A stretch of 16,041 nt of DNA from an uncultured Zetaproteobacteria bacterium (GCA_913056285.1 CAJXNE010000028.1:1-16041), one strand, 5' to 3'. Positions 1 through 8,412 are shown, numbered from the stretch's first letter. Translations and numbers: made by a program. Notes: generated by a model not told the origin, from the letters alone.

Positions 1-582
1 CGTAGCTTCTGATAACTTTGCATCATAAATCGATGTTTCCGCTTCGCCGGCCAGACCGACCGTCCAGAACCCTTTATCCTGCATTTTTTTGATGCAGCGC
101 GTTAAATTGGTTACCTGCAGCACAGGCAATCGAGCCAGTGCTCCGCAGGCAGATTTCGCCACCACCGGCGAAGCAAGATCGGCCGCGTGATCCCTGGGCA
201 CTATCACCGCCACGCAACCCGCCGCCTCAGCCGTACGCAGGCAGGCACCCAGATTATGCGGATCAGTAACCTGATCGAGCAATAGCGCCAGCGGATTTTT
301 CTCCATATCCAGCGCCTCAATCCAGTTTTCAAAGGAAACCGGTTGCACTGCATCTGCCGACGCCATCTTTGCCACCACGCCCTGATGCGGCACGCCTTCG
401 GCCAGACGCGCCAATGCCTGTTTCGGTACAAAGGAAAAACGGATGCCGTTTTTTCTGGCCAGGTGAATTAATTCGTTGAGGCGGGGGTGACGCTTGCCTT
501 TTTCAATCAGCAACTCTTCAATTGCAGCGCCCGCATCAAGCGCATGTTTTACCGGATGAATGCCGGCCAGAATATCAGCCAC
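1..582 (-). CDS. rlmB: 23S rRNA (guanosine-2'-O-)-methyltransferase RlmB, 3' part cut by window edge
   Basis: SpoU/TrmH-family RNA methyltransferase; in E. coli, RlmB methylates the 2'-O of G2251 in 23S rRNA. Translating the minus strand from GTG at 582 gives 194 codons before the window ends, against a family length near 245. The N-terminus (MADILAGIHPVKHAL) and the substrate-binding segment resemble E. coli RlmB. SpoU motif 1 is clear (LLDQVTDPHNLGACLRTAEA), followed by AVIVPRDHAADL and CGALARLPVLQVTNL. The C-terminal knot motifs lie outside the window. The start is 5 bases after the stop of the DHH gene, which suggests co-transcription. The best Shine-Dalgarno (AGGAG, 601-605) is 18 bases from this GTG, which is unusually far, so initiation may depend on coupling. 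Identity is secure; the exact start less so. Confidence 0.93.
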   Translation of the reverse strand, partial: MADILAGIHPVKHALDAGAAIEELLIEKGKRHPRLNELIHLARKNGIRFSFVPKQALARLAEGVPHQGVVAKMASADAVQPVSFENWIEALDMEKNPLALLLDQVTDPHNLGACLRTAEAAGCVAVIVPRDHAADLASPVVAKSACGALARLPVLQVTNLTRCIKKMQDKGFWTVGLAGEAETSIYDAKLSEAT

Positions 583-587
583 AGTCG

Positions 588-1544
588 TTATCCATACTGG
601 CTCCTGAACGCATCCACAAATGCACTGAACATGTCAGCCGGCAAATCATTGATGCCAGCCGCCGCCTTGCGACCACCGCCAGTCGGAAACTGCATGCATA
701 GCTCGTCCGCCCCGGTTTTTTTATTCAACGGAGCGCGCACGCTGATGCGATAGTTTCCGTTCGGCAGCACTGTCATCAAGGCATGTGCCCGTTGCGGAGC
801 GCCACGCGCCAGTTCATTGCCGAACACGCCGGATACGCGCCGCGTCCACGCCGAATCCGGCAAGGTGATAACTTTTATTGCATCTTCCTCGATTTCGGCA
901 GGCAGCTCTCTGGCCTGTGCGATATCGGAGGCGAATCCATCTGCCAATGTTTGATAAGCACCGGATGACGATACGAAATCGAACGGGTTGTCGTAAGCGC
1001 TAATTTCGCGATACAGGTCATCCGGCGCGAAATAGAGGTCATCCAGCGTTACGCCGTAACCATTATAATTGATCAGCGTGCCCAAATGTTCGAGTTGTCG
1101 AATCTGCACATCCGACACATTCAACGGAACGGCCGCAGCCCGGGCCGCATCGTATAGATTATCGCCGAATGCCGCCGCCACGGCCCAGGGCAGGTAGGCG
1201 CCATCCAGATAATGATTCACTAATAAGCTGGTGCAGGTATCGGCGGATGTATCGATATGCGCCTTGAGGAAGTTGGAGGCCGGCATGTCTCCTGCAAAAT
1301 GATGGTCGAAATATTGAACATCAGCGCCTGCAGCAAGCAATCGAATCAGATCATCACGATTTTTGTCCAGCGAAATATCCAGCACAGTTACCTGATCGCC
1401 TGCTTCGGCATTGACCCGTTTGAGCAGCGTAATATCTCTTTTGACGCCGGTCACCAGTTCGGCCTGGCGTGGCACCGCCAGCCTTAGCTGGTGCAGCGCA
1501 CAGATACCATCGGCATCTCCATTAAATACGTCGAAACTTTTCAT
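588..1544 (-). CDS. DHH-family phosphoesterase (DHH/DHHA1 type)
   Basis: A 318-residue protein with the signature of the DHH superfamily, whose members are metal-dependent phosphoesterases such as RecJ and nanoRNases. Motif I is FNGDADG (residues 8-13, with metal-binding Asp 10 and 12), a second acidic motif is VLDISLD (54-60), and motif III is the diagnostic DHH (80-82, in YFDHHFAG). The C-terminal DHHA1-type substrate domain ends with the glycine-rich GGGRKAAAGI (289-298). The substrate cannot be read from sequence: oligoribonucleotides, pAp or cyclic dinucleotides are all handled by relatives. It has no signal peptide or membrane segment, so it is probably cytoplasmic. It lies between radC (72-base gap) and rlmB (5-base gap) on the same strand. 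Shine-Dalgarno support is weak: CGGGG directly abuts the ATG. Confidence 0.85.
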   Translation of the reverse strand: MKSFDVFNGDADGICALHQLRLAVPRQAELVTGVKRDITLLKRVNAEAGDQVTVLDISLDKNRDDLIRLLAAGADVQYFDHHFAGDMPASNFLKAHIDTSADTCTSLLVNHYLDGAYLPWAVAAAFGDNLYDAARAAAVPLNVSDVQIRQLEHLGTLINYNGYGVTLDDLYFAPDDLYREISAYDNPFDFVSSSGAYQTLADGFASDIAQARELPAEIEEDAIKVITLPDSAWTRRVSGVFGNELARGAPQRAHALMTVLPNGNYRISVRAPLNKKTGADELCMQFPTGGGRKAAAGINDLPADMFSAFVDAFRSQYG

Positions 1545-1552
1545 CCCCGAAA

Positions 1553-1606
1553 ACTCGGCAACTCGGCAAGCAAAAGCAACCTGTTTGGTTTTCCGGTTTG
1601 GTTTTC
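1553..1606. repeat. Two short tandem duplications in the radC-DHH gap
   Basis: On the plus strand the octamer ACTCGGCA occurs twice head to tail (1553-1560 and 1561-1568). The 13-mer GTTTGGTTTTCCG (1583-1595) is followed directly by 11 bases of a second copy (1596-1606). Both sit in the 72-base non-coding gap between radC and the DHH gene. They look like products of replication slippage. No function is evident. Confidence 0.75.
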
Positions 1607-1616
1607 AAGCAGTGTC

Positions 1617-2291
1617 TCAATACCAGCCGTTTTCCTTGAATGAGAGTACTTCTTTACCGGCAATCAGGAAATGATCGAGGATTTTAATCTCCAGTGGCGA
1701 ACATGCATCTGCCATACGGCGGGTCAGGTCAATATCTTCCTGACTGGCGCGTGCGGTGCCACCGGGGTGATTGTGAAATAGAATCAACCCCTTGGCATCG
1801 AGTTCCAACGCTCGTTTCATCAGGTTGCGCGGATAGATTGCGGTACGATCCACCGTGCCCTCGAATAGAATCTGGGTGGCAAGGTGGCGATGTTGCTGGT
1901 CGGTAAACACAGATCCGAAACATTCCATGCCACGCCCCTGAACCAGCATGCGCAAATGCGCTTTCACCTTTTCCGGGCGATCAAACACTTTCTTACCGGG
2001 CAAGTCGGACGCCAGGTAGCGTATTTCGACGTGTCGGATCAAGGTCAGGAATACCGCGCCTTTTTCGCCAACGCCCACCGTTTGAGCAAGCTCCGCCACG
2101 CTTGCATCAAATACGCCAGCCAGCGTACCGAATGTTTTCAGCAATCGCTTGGCAATCGGTTTCACATCGACACGCGGAATGGCATAAGTCAGCAACAACT
2201 CCACCACCTCGTAATCGTGGAATCCGTCAAATCCATGCTCTGAAAAGCGCTGTCTCAAACGCTCCCTGTGCCCTTTTATGCTCTCATCCAT
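1617..2291 (-). CDS. radC: RadC family protein (JAB/MPN domain, UPF0758)
   Basis: RadC-family protein of 224 residues from the chosen ATG. An N-terminal helix-hairpin-helix-like region (HDYEVVELLLTYAIPRVDVK) is followed by a C-terminal JAB/MPN metalloprotease-like domain. The zinc-site signature is HNHPGG, followed by the Ser and Asp of SQEDID, and the protein ends in the typical SFKENGWY. The name comes from an old E. coli repair allele that was later reassigned, so a role in DNA repair is not established. The start at 2291 (MDESIKGHRERLRQRF) matches the common N-terminus of this subfamily. ATG at 2321 and TTG at 2327 are in-frame alternatives, none with a good Shine-Dalgarno. It is divergent from the glutamate dehydrogenase gene with almost no intergenic space. 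Confidence 0.92.
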   Translation of the reverse strand: MDESIKGHRERLRQRFSEHGFDGFHDYEVVELLLTYAIPRVDVKPIAKRLLKTFGTLAGVFDASVAELAQTVGVGEKGAVFLTLIRHVEIRYLASDLPGKKVFDRPEKVKAHLRMLVQGRGMECFGSVFTDQQHRHLATQILFEGTVDRTAIYPRNLMKRALELDAKGLILFHNHPGGTARASQEDIDLTRRMADACSPLEIKILDHFLIAGKEVLSFKENGWY

Positions 2292-2312
2292 ATAGCCCAG
2301 AATGACTGTTTC

Positions 2313-5300
2313 ATGAGCCATACACAAGATAATTCAACTGTGATGGATAATTTTTGTTCGACAGCGCCCATGTACGCAGATTACACTCTAGCCATGCGAC
2401 ATTTGAGACATCAGTTAATCGAACTGCTTGATCAGGCTCGCCGCCAGCACCGTATGGATGCGGTTCAGCCGCGTTTAATGGCTGCGCTTGTGCAGGATTT
2501 TCTCACCTTGCTGCCCAAGGGTAAAAGTAAGCGGGTGGAAATGCGTGGTCGCACGCTTAGCCATGGTAATCTGCATCGCCACATTTTTACAATTCGCTGC
2601 CCTGATCAGGCATTTTATCTGGATGCGATCAAGGGCTATTTGTTGCGCAAAGGTATTCAGCCCATAGGCCAGCAGACGATGGTGGCGCGTATGGCTTGCG
2701 GTCCGGATGGTTGCGATCTTGAATTGCAACAACCGGATATCCATGACGAAGACAATTTTATGTTTATTGCTGTACATATCTCGGCGACATTGATGCCTGA
2801 AGCCGAGCCGATCAGGTTGGATATTCAGGCTATTCTGCAATCGGTTGATCTTTCGGTGAGCGATTTCATGGACATGCGAAAAGCTATTGCGCAATACACC
2901 GCTCGCCTGATGCCTGAAAAACCGGATGCCGCATCTCTGCTGGACTGGATGAATGACAACCATTATCTGCTGTTCGGAATCCATCAAGGTGATAAACGCA
3001 TGGGGCTGGTGCGCAACAAACGCGTGTTCAACCGTGTTGTTCCCGGGCTACTGGATGACATTGCAGCATCTGCGCCTGCAACTTCACCGGGGCTCACGTG
3101 GCTGAATCTGGCTTCGGCGCAACATTTTCTTTATAGCGCTGCCAGCATTGAGGTGTTGCAAATCTGTTGGAGCGGAACGGATGGTACACTCGAATGCGCG
3201 CTGGTCATTGGCCATTGCTCGCGCAGCGCCAGCTTTGCCAACGCCAGTTATTTGCCGATCATGGCCGCTGACTGGCGCCAGCTGGCTGCCGACCCGCTGC
3301 TGCAGCATTCCGCTTTTTATCGGCGCGAAATTCGCACGCTGTTTGATCGCGTGCCCAAGCGTATTCTGTTGACTACGAATGCATCCAACTGGCTGGAGCC
3401 GCTTAAATCCATTATTGATCTGGCCGACCCGATGCAGGTCGTCGTATCTGTACTGCCCTCGTTGCATGGCAATCTGGACAGCCTGATGGTTGCCATGACA
3501 AACAAACGCTACGGCCCGACCGTGTTGGGGCGTATGTTCGATGCATTGCAAGAGTCCGGGTTGATCAGCCATGGACATGAATCCTTCGGCATTGGCCCAC
3601 ACCGCATCATTTTTATCGGCATCGAAAAAAACAGCGCCTCCATCAGCCCAAAAAAGCTGCATGAATTGATTCGCCATTGTATTATTTTCTGGAAAGATAT
3701 CGCCAAGGCCGAAGTGCTCAGGCATGCCGGTCTGTTTGATATTCCCGCCACGTTGCAGGAACTGGAAACCATTCCTCCACTATATCAGGAACTATTCCCG
3801 CCAGCCCAGTTTGCGCGCGATATTCAAATGCGGCGGCGCGTGCTGGCTAATGGCCGTAGCAGCGTACATGTTACGCCAGCGCACAAACACAATGGCGACA
3901 GCGATGGCATACACAGCGACAGCATCGAGTTGCGCATCTATTCTATTGAACAACCGTCACTGGGTGGTCTGGTTGATTTGATTCGCGCCTTTGATCTTGA
4001 CCCGGTCGAGGAAGCGGTGGTGCCGTTCGGCAAGGATCCGGGCTGTGCTGATGGATCGGGTTGCACCGACACAGCCGACAGCGATTGCGGCTGCATTCAT
4101 ATTTCATCGCTAACCTGCCTAGCCCCCCGCCGCCTGGATAAAGACGATATCGGCCGCCTCAGGCGCGCTCTGGAGATGGTGCTCAATGGCGATGCTGATC
4201 GCGATCCCGCCAATGCATTGGTTATCCTCGGCGGCCTTGATATCGATGCAGTCGCCATTCTGATTGCGCTACGCAATCATTTGATCCAGTTGTTGCCAGA
4301 TGCCGCCAAGCTACCCTTAACCGATATGATGTTGCGACATGCATCTGTTTCGGCCTGCCTGCACCATTTGTTTGCAGCCCATCATCTGCCGGCCATGCCG
4401 GATACATATCTGGCTGAATCACGCGATGCTTTCCATCAGTCCATGCAGAGCGTCGCATCCCTGACTGATGACCGCTGGTTCCGCGCACTGGCCGAACTGG
4501 CCGATGCATCGCTGCGCACCAACGCATTTATTCGCGAAACCGGCGTGCCGCTTGGCATCAAAATCGATTCGCAGCAACTGAGCTTTGCGCCGCATCCGAA
4601 ACCCTTCCGTGAAATTTTCGTGCACGGCGTGCATGTCGAGGGCGTGCACCTGCGTGCCGGACCGATTGCGCGGGGCGGCTTACGTTATTCGGATCGACCG
4701 GCGGATTTCCGCACCGAAGTACTGGAATTGATGAGCACTCAAACCATCAAGAATGGGCAGATTGTACCGATTGGCTCCAAGGGCGGCTTTGTCATTCGCG
4801 GTGGTTCCGGGCCTGATTTTGTGTTGCAGCAATACCGTTTGTTTATCCGCACGCTGCTGGCTTTGACCGATAATTTGCAGGACGGAAAAACCGTGCCGCC
4901 GGAAGGCATGGTGATTGCACCGCAAGATGCAGACGACCCTTATTTTGTGGTCGCCGCAGACAAGGGGACGGCGCGTTTCTCCGATGACGCCAATGAAGAA
5001 TCCCAAGCTGCGGGATTCTGGCTTGATGATGCTTTCGCCAGTGGCGGATGCCACGGTTATGACCACAAGGTGGTCGGCATCACCGCGCGAGGAGCCTGGG
5101 TATGCGCCGCCCATTTGTTCGCCAGACTGGGGCTGGATGCTTATGCCGATCCAATTTCCTGCGTCGGTATTGGCGATATGGGTGGTGATGTGTTCGGCAA
5201 CGGCATGCTGCTGAATCCGAATCTCAAATTGGTCGCGGCATTTAATCATCGCCATATTTTTCTTGACCCGAATCCGGATACCGCCAAATCCTTTGCTGAG

Positions 5301-6986
5301 CGCAAGCGGCTGTTTGCAACCGTAAGCGGCTGGGATGGATACGATGTCAAAATCATTAGCAAAGGCGGCGGTGTGTTCGAACGTAGCGCCAAGCAAATCA
5401 CGCTGTCAGCCGCCGTACGCAAGGTGCTGGGTATCAGCGAAGCAACACTTTCAGGCGAGGCGCTGATTCGCGCCATTCTTGCTGCCCCGGTTGATCTGCT
5501 CTACAACGGCGGCATCGGCACCTATGTCAAAGCGGCCAGCGAAACCCATGCCGATGTACGCGACCCGGCCAATAATGCCGTGCGTATTGATGCAGAAGCA
5601 CTGCAATGCCGGATTGTTTGCGAAGGCGGTAACCTTGGATTTACGCAATTGGCACGCATTGAATTTGCCGTAAACGGAGGCTTGATTAATACGGACGCCA
5701 TGGATAATTCCGCTGGCGTGGATATGTCCGACCATGAAGTAAATCTGAAGATTCTGTGCACGGTTCCGGCAATGAACCTGACGGGCAGTAAACGCAACCG
5801 GCAACTGGAGCAACTCACCGATGCTGTCACCGACCAATGCCTGAGCGATAATTTGTTACAGTCACGCGCGTTAACGCTGGCGGCACTGGATGCCGAGGTC
5901 CATGCACCGCGTTTGTATCGCCTGCGCGATGGATTGGCCAACCAGGGCTGGTTAGATAGCGCAGTCGCACCGGATATTGATAACAATGAACGATTACATT
6001 TACGGCCACAGCTATCGATTCTGCTCGGCCAGGAAAAGAATCGCATTCATGCGCACTTATCCGAGGCTGCATTTCACACTATCAGCGCTTTCAGCCCGAC
6101 GATGCTACAGAATTATTTTCCGCCTGCGCTGCACAGGCGCTTTGGCGCACATTTCTCTGCTCACCCCCTTGCCAGCGAGATTATTCACACCCAGGTGGTC
6201 AATCATATCGTCAACCATCTGGGTTTATGCGCCGTCCACCACCTGGAAACACTGCTGGATGCATCCACCAGTCATATTGTCGAAGCATTATTGATTGCTG
6301 AAGCGCTGCTGGACATTGCACCGTTAAGGCAAGCCATTTGGCAAGATGTGAGCGATGTCGCCTGGGCAACCGAACTCCTGCACCAATTACAGGAATATCA
6401 GATGCTATTTGCCGAAAACCTGTTACGCCTGTGTCCGGTTGAAAAACTCGACATGGCATGGATTTCGCGCCATCAACGTGGTCTGATAAAATTCCAACAG
6501 GAGGCGGAATACTCAGCAGATGATGCGCTCACCTCGTGCGGGTTGAGTGATGAACATGTCCGCCATCTCGCCCTGATGCCCCAGTTGGCGCAATCGGCCT
6601 GTGCGGTTCACCTGTCTTCATCCATGAACATGAATCTCGGGCGCTGTCTGAACGCTAGTCGCGTTTGTCTGGAGATACTGCCCATTGATGAGATGGAACA
6701 ACCATTACGCTCGCCCGAATGGGCTGATGATGATGCGCACATGCTGCGGCGCGAATGGCTGCACCGGCTCACCTTATTGCAAAACCGAGCCATTGCCGGT
6801 CTTCTACATAGTTCCGGGCAACAGTTTGAAGCTGTCGCCGAACAGACATGGAAACAGCATCCCTTCTGGCCCGCCATGGCCACGTACCGGCAACAACTCG
6901 AAGATACAACAACAGATCAGGAAGCCAGACGCCTGCGCCTGTTGCTGGCGTTATCCCGGCTGGAATCTATCGTCGATAGAAATTAA
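2313..6986 (+). CDS. gdhB: NAD-specific glutamate dehydrogenase, large (GDH-180) class
   Basis: Catalyses L-glutamate + NAD+ to 2-oxoglutarate + ammonium, normally the catabolic direction for this class. From ATG 2313 it is 1,557 residues, within the range of the ~180-kDa family (GdhB of Pseudomonas, Bac_GDH). The N-terminal third carries divergent ACT-like domains. The catalytic core is well conserved: RAGPIARGGLRYSDR (from about 781), PIGSKGGF with Lys 823, AADKGTARFSD with Lys 884, GGCHGYDHK (911-919), GITARGAW, and the Rossmann-type GIGDMGGDVFGNGM (952-965). A long helical C-terminal domain follows. Two unusual loops precede the core: a His/Asp-rich stretch (HKHNGDSDGIHSD) and a Cys-rich stretch with Cys 578, 584, 592 and 594. 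In-frame alternative starts are GTG 2268 and ATG 2343, 2370 and 2394; none has a clear ribosome-binding site. The gene stands alone, divergent from radC and convergent with DUF924. Confidence 0.96.
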   Translation: MSHTQDNSTVMDNFCSTAPMYADYTLAMRHLRHQLIELLDQARRQHRMDAVQPRLMAALVQDFLTLLPKGKSKRVEMRGRTLSHGNLHRHIFTIRCPDQAFYLDAIKGYLLRKGIQPIGQQTMVARMACGPDGCDLELQQPDIHDEDNFMFIAVHISATLMPEAEPIRLDIQAILQSVDLSVSDFMDMRKAIAQYTARLMPEKPDAASLLDWMNDNHYLLFGIHQGDKRMGLVRNKRVFNRVVPGLLDDIAASAPATSPGLTWLNLASAQHFLYSAASIEVLQICWSGTDGTLECALVIGHCSRSASFANASYLPIMAADWRQLAADPLLQHSAFYRREIRTLFDRVPKRILLTTNASNWLEPLKSIIDLADPMQVVVSVLPSLHGNLDSLMVAMTNKRYGPTVLGRMFDALQESGLISHGHESFGIGPHRIIFIGIEKNSASISPKKLHELIRHCIIFWKDIAKAEVLRHAGLFDIPATLQELETIPPLYQELFPPAQFARDIQMRRRVLANGRSSVHVTPAHKHNGDSDGIHSDSIELRIYSIEQPSLGGLVDLIRAFDLDPVEEAVVPFGKDPGCADGSGCTDTADSDCGCIHISSLTCLAPRRLDKDDIGRLRRALEMVLNGDADRDPANALVILGGLDIDAVAILIALRNHLIQLLPDAAKLPLTDMMLRHASVSACLHHLFAAHHLPAMPDTYLAESRDAFHQSMQSVASLTDDRWFRALAELADASLRTNAFIRETGVPLGIKIDSQQLSFAPHPKPFREIFVHGVHVEGVHLRAGPIARGGLRYSDRPADFRTEVLELMSTQTIKNGQIVPIGSKGGFVIRGGSGPDFVLQQYRLFIRTLLALTDNLQDGKTVPPEGMVIAPQDADDPYFVVAADKGTARFSDDANEESQAAGFWLDDAFASGGCHGYDHKVVGITARGAWVCAAHLFARLGLDAYADPISCVGIGDMGGDVFGNGMLLNPNLKLVAAFNHRHIFLDPNPDTAKSFAERKRLFATVSGWDGYDVKIISKGGGVFERSAKQITLSAAVRKVLGISEATLSGEALIRAILAAPVDLLYNGGIGTYVKAASETHADVRDPANNAVRIDAEALQCRIVCEGGNLGFTQLARIEFAVNGGLINTDAMDNSAGVDMSDHEVNLKILCTVPAMNLTGSKRNRQLEQLTDAVTDQCLSDNLLQSRALTLAALDAEVHAPRLYRLRDGLANQGWLDSAVAPDIDNNERLHLRPQLSILLGQEKNRIHAHLSEAAFHTISAFSPTMLQNYFPPALHRRFGAHFSAHPLASEIIHTQVVNHIVNHLGLCAVHHLETLLDASTSHIVEALLIAEALLDIAPLRQAIWQDVSDVAWATELLHQLQEYQMLFAENLLRLCPVEKLDMAWISRHQRGLIKFQQEAEYSADDALTSCGLSDEHVRHLALMPQLAQSACAVHLSSSMNMNLGRCLNASRVCLEILPIDEMEQPLRSPEWADDDAHMLRREWLHRLTLLQNRAIAGLLHSSGQQFEAVAEQTWKQHPFWPAMATYRQQLEDTTTDQEARRLRLLLALSRLESIVDRN
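6966..6980. other. Small perfect inverted repeat at the end of the glutamate dehydrogenase gene
   Basis: TCTATCG and CGATAGA are separated by one base, within the last codons of the dehydrogenase gene. The hairpin could form in either transcript at this convergent junction. It lacks a GC-rich stem and is not followed by a proper U-run on either strand, so it is at best a weak 3'-end structure rather than a proven terminator. Confidence 0.35.
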
Positions 6987-7018
6987 GTTAAAATGATGAA
7001 TCGTTAAAATGATGAATC
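6987..7018. repeat. Perfect 16-bp tandem duplication at a convergent junction
   Basis: GTTAAAATGATGAATC is present twice head to tail (6987-7002 and 7003-7018) with no mismatch. The second copy contains the stop codon and last four sense codons of the DUF924 gene; the first fills the 17-base gap before the dehydrogenase stop. It looks like a recent slippage duplication. It has no coding effect because the copy nearest DUF924 preserves the stop. Confidence 0.9.
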
Positions 7019-7543
7019 AGGTTGTTTAAGAAAACGTATTTCTTCACGGGTGGATGCTCTGTCCAGGATAGCATTACGGTGCGGATAGCGGCCAAAGCGA
7101 TCTATGATCGCCTTGTGTTTGAGTTCAAATTCCAGGTTGAACTCCGCACCCGGCTGGTCAAATAATTTAACGGCCTGTGCATGGATGGCTCTGGATTCAC
7201 TATGCATATAGGGCATATAAAAAAATGCCTTTTCAGGCGTTTCGAATTCCTGATCTGCACCGCGCCGTACTGCTTCCTGAGCCAGCGCGAGCGCCATGCC
7301 GTCGCATGCGAATGCTGCCGGGGTATCACGGAAAATATTTCTGGAAAACTGATCAAGGAGGAGTATCTCGGCTAGTCGGCCGGATGCATCTTCACGCCAG
7401 CAATTCAATTTGGCCGCCGCTGCATCACGATGCAGTGATCCAAAGCGATGGCAGATTTCACGATCCAGAGCATCGTCTCTTTGCCACCACTGGACAGGTT
7501 CCAGTTCACCAAACCAGAACTGCAATACCTCGGCAGAACTCAT
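7004..7543 (-). CDS. DUF924 family protein
   Basis: A 179-residue protein recognisable as DUF924, a helical family of unknown biochemical function with remote tetratricopeptide-like character. Diagnostic features are the opening EVLQFWFG, the central LLLDQFSRNIFRDTPAAF (61 onward), ACDGMALALAQEAV, the FFYMPYMHSE segment and the closing DRFGRYPHRN. It has no signal peptide or membrane helix. Its ATG shares four bases (ATGA) with the pyrK stop codon, and no ribosome-binding site lies at normal distance (the nearest GGAG is about 17 bases upstream). Translation is therefore probably coupled to pyrK. It is the last gene of the pyr block; a link to pyrimidine metabolism is only an inference from position. 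Confidence 0.9.
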   Translation of the reverse strand: MSSAEVLQFWFGELEPVQWWQRDDALDREICHRFGSLHRDAAAAKLNCWREDASGRLAEILLLDQFSRNIFRDTPAAFACDGMALALAQEAVRRGADQEFETPEKAFFYMPYMHSESRAIHAQAVKLFDQPGAEFNLEFELKHKAIIDRFGRYPHRNAILDRASTREEIRFLKQPDSSF

Positions 7544-8412
7544 GCGAATTCGGGCAGCAACTCCGCAGCGAATACAGGCCCGTCCACGCAGACGCGGCGG
7601 TATTTTTCAGCACCTTGCTCCAGCGTTTTGACGACGCAACCAGCACAACCGCCAACGGCGCAGGCCATATGTTCTTCCAGACTAAGGTAAGTGGGCAACT
7701 CGAACTCGCGCCCAAGCCGGGCCACGGCATGTAGCATCGGGTGTGGGCCGCAGGAGAGCAATATGCAACGACTGCGTTCCTGTTCGGTCAATGCCGCCAG
7801 ATAATCGTGCGCCAGACTCGGCACATGGCCTGCATAGCAGCCATAAAGCCCGGCATTGGAGGCCAGCCGGCAGGGAATATCCCTGTCCTCCAGCGAGGCG
7901 ATCGATAAAATCGCATTGCCATTCACGCCCGGCAACAACATCGTCGATGGTTTCAGGGCAAAAGGAAATTCTACCTCCGAACCGGCAAAGACCACGCAGT
8001 CAGATCGGCCCTGCAATGTATCGGCAGCAAAAATCATCGGTGGAATTCCGACACCGCCACCAATCAACACATAGCGTTTTGATTCATCCGACAAATTAAA
8101 TGGCTGACCGATTGGCCCCAGCAGCGGGAACACATCGCCGACAGCCCGTTCCGACAACAAGCGCGTGCCTTCGCCAATCACCTTGTAGAGCAAATCCACC
8201 GTGCCCCTGTCAGGGTCGGTCAGCATAATCGAAATCGGACGGCGTAGCGCCCGCTCAGCCGAAACACGCATATGCACGAACTGACCGGGTTGGGCTACTG
8301 CGGCGGTTTTCGGCGCATGTACCCGCATCACATACTGATCACCGGGATGGGTGACATGTGCCAGGATTTCAGCCTGTTCTTCGAAAATCGTAGCGCTCGA
8401 ATCTTCAGTCAC
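7540..8412 (-). CDS. pyrK: Dihydroorotate dehydrogenase electron transfer subunit PyrK
   Basis: Iron-sulfur flavoprotein that passes electrons from the PyrD (class 1B) catalytic subunit to NAD+. From GTG 8412 it has 290 residues. The FAD-binding barrel carries RPIS (58-61). The pyridine-nucleotide domain has GGGVGIPP (118-125) and SCGP (220-223). A C-terminal [2Fe-2S] site has the PyrK pattern C-x4-C-x2-C...C (Cys 251, 256, 259, 275) followed by VDGPVF. The frame is open to 8436, but the GTG at 8412 has AAGGGGA five bases upstream and overlaps the pyrC stop by 8 bases, so I prefer it. The partner pyrD is absent from this window. Annotation as another FNR-family reductase is possible, but the cysteine motif and pyrC/pyrB neighbours favour PyrK. 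Confidence 0.9.
   Translation of the reverse strand: MTEDSSATIFEEQAEILAHVTHPGDQYVMRVHAPKTAAVAQPGQFVHMRVSAERALRRPISIMLTDPDRGTVDLLYKVIGEGTRLLSERAVGDVFPLLGPIGQPFNLSDESKRYVLIGGGVGIPPMIFAADTLQGRSDCVVFAGSEVEFPFALKPSTMLLPGVNGNAILSIASLEDRDIPCRLASNAGLYGCYAGHVPSLAHDYLAALTEQERSRCILLSCGPHPMLHAVARLGREFELPTYLSLEEHMACAVGGCAGCVVKTLEQGAEKYRRVCVDGPVFAAELLPEFA

Noticed and set aside
2354..2387. TTGTTC...TACACT as a promoter for the dehydrogenase
   Set aside because: The spacer is 22 bases, too long for a normal sigma-70 promoter.
3084..3725. 213-codon antisense frame in the N-terminal half of the dehydrogenase gene
   Set aside because: Same reasoning: a shadow of a convincing sense gene, with no family resemblance.
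4680..5396. 238-codon open frame antisense to the glutamate dehydrogenase core
   Set aside because: It lies opposite the most conserved catalytic region, has no recognisable motif or ribosome-binding site, and its openness follows from the codon usage of the sense gene.
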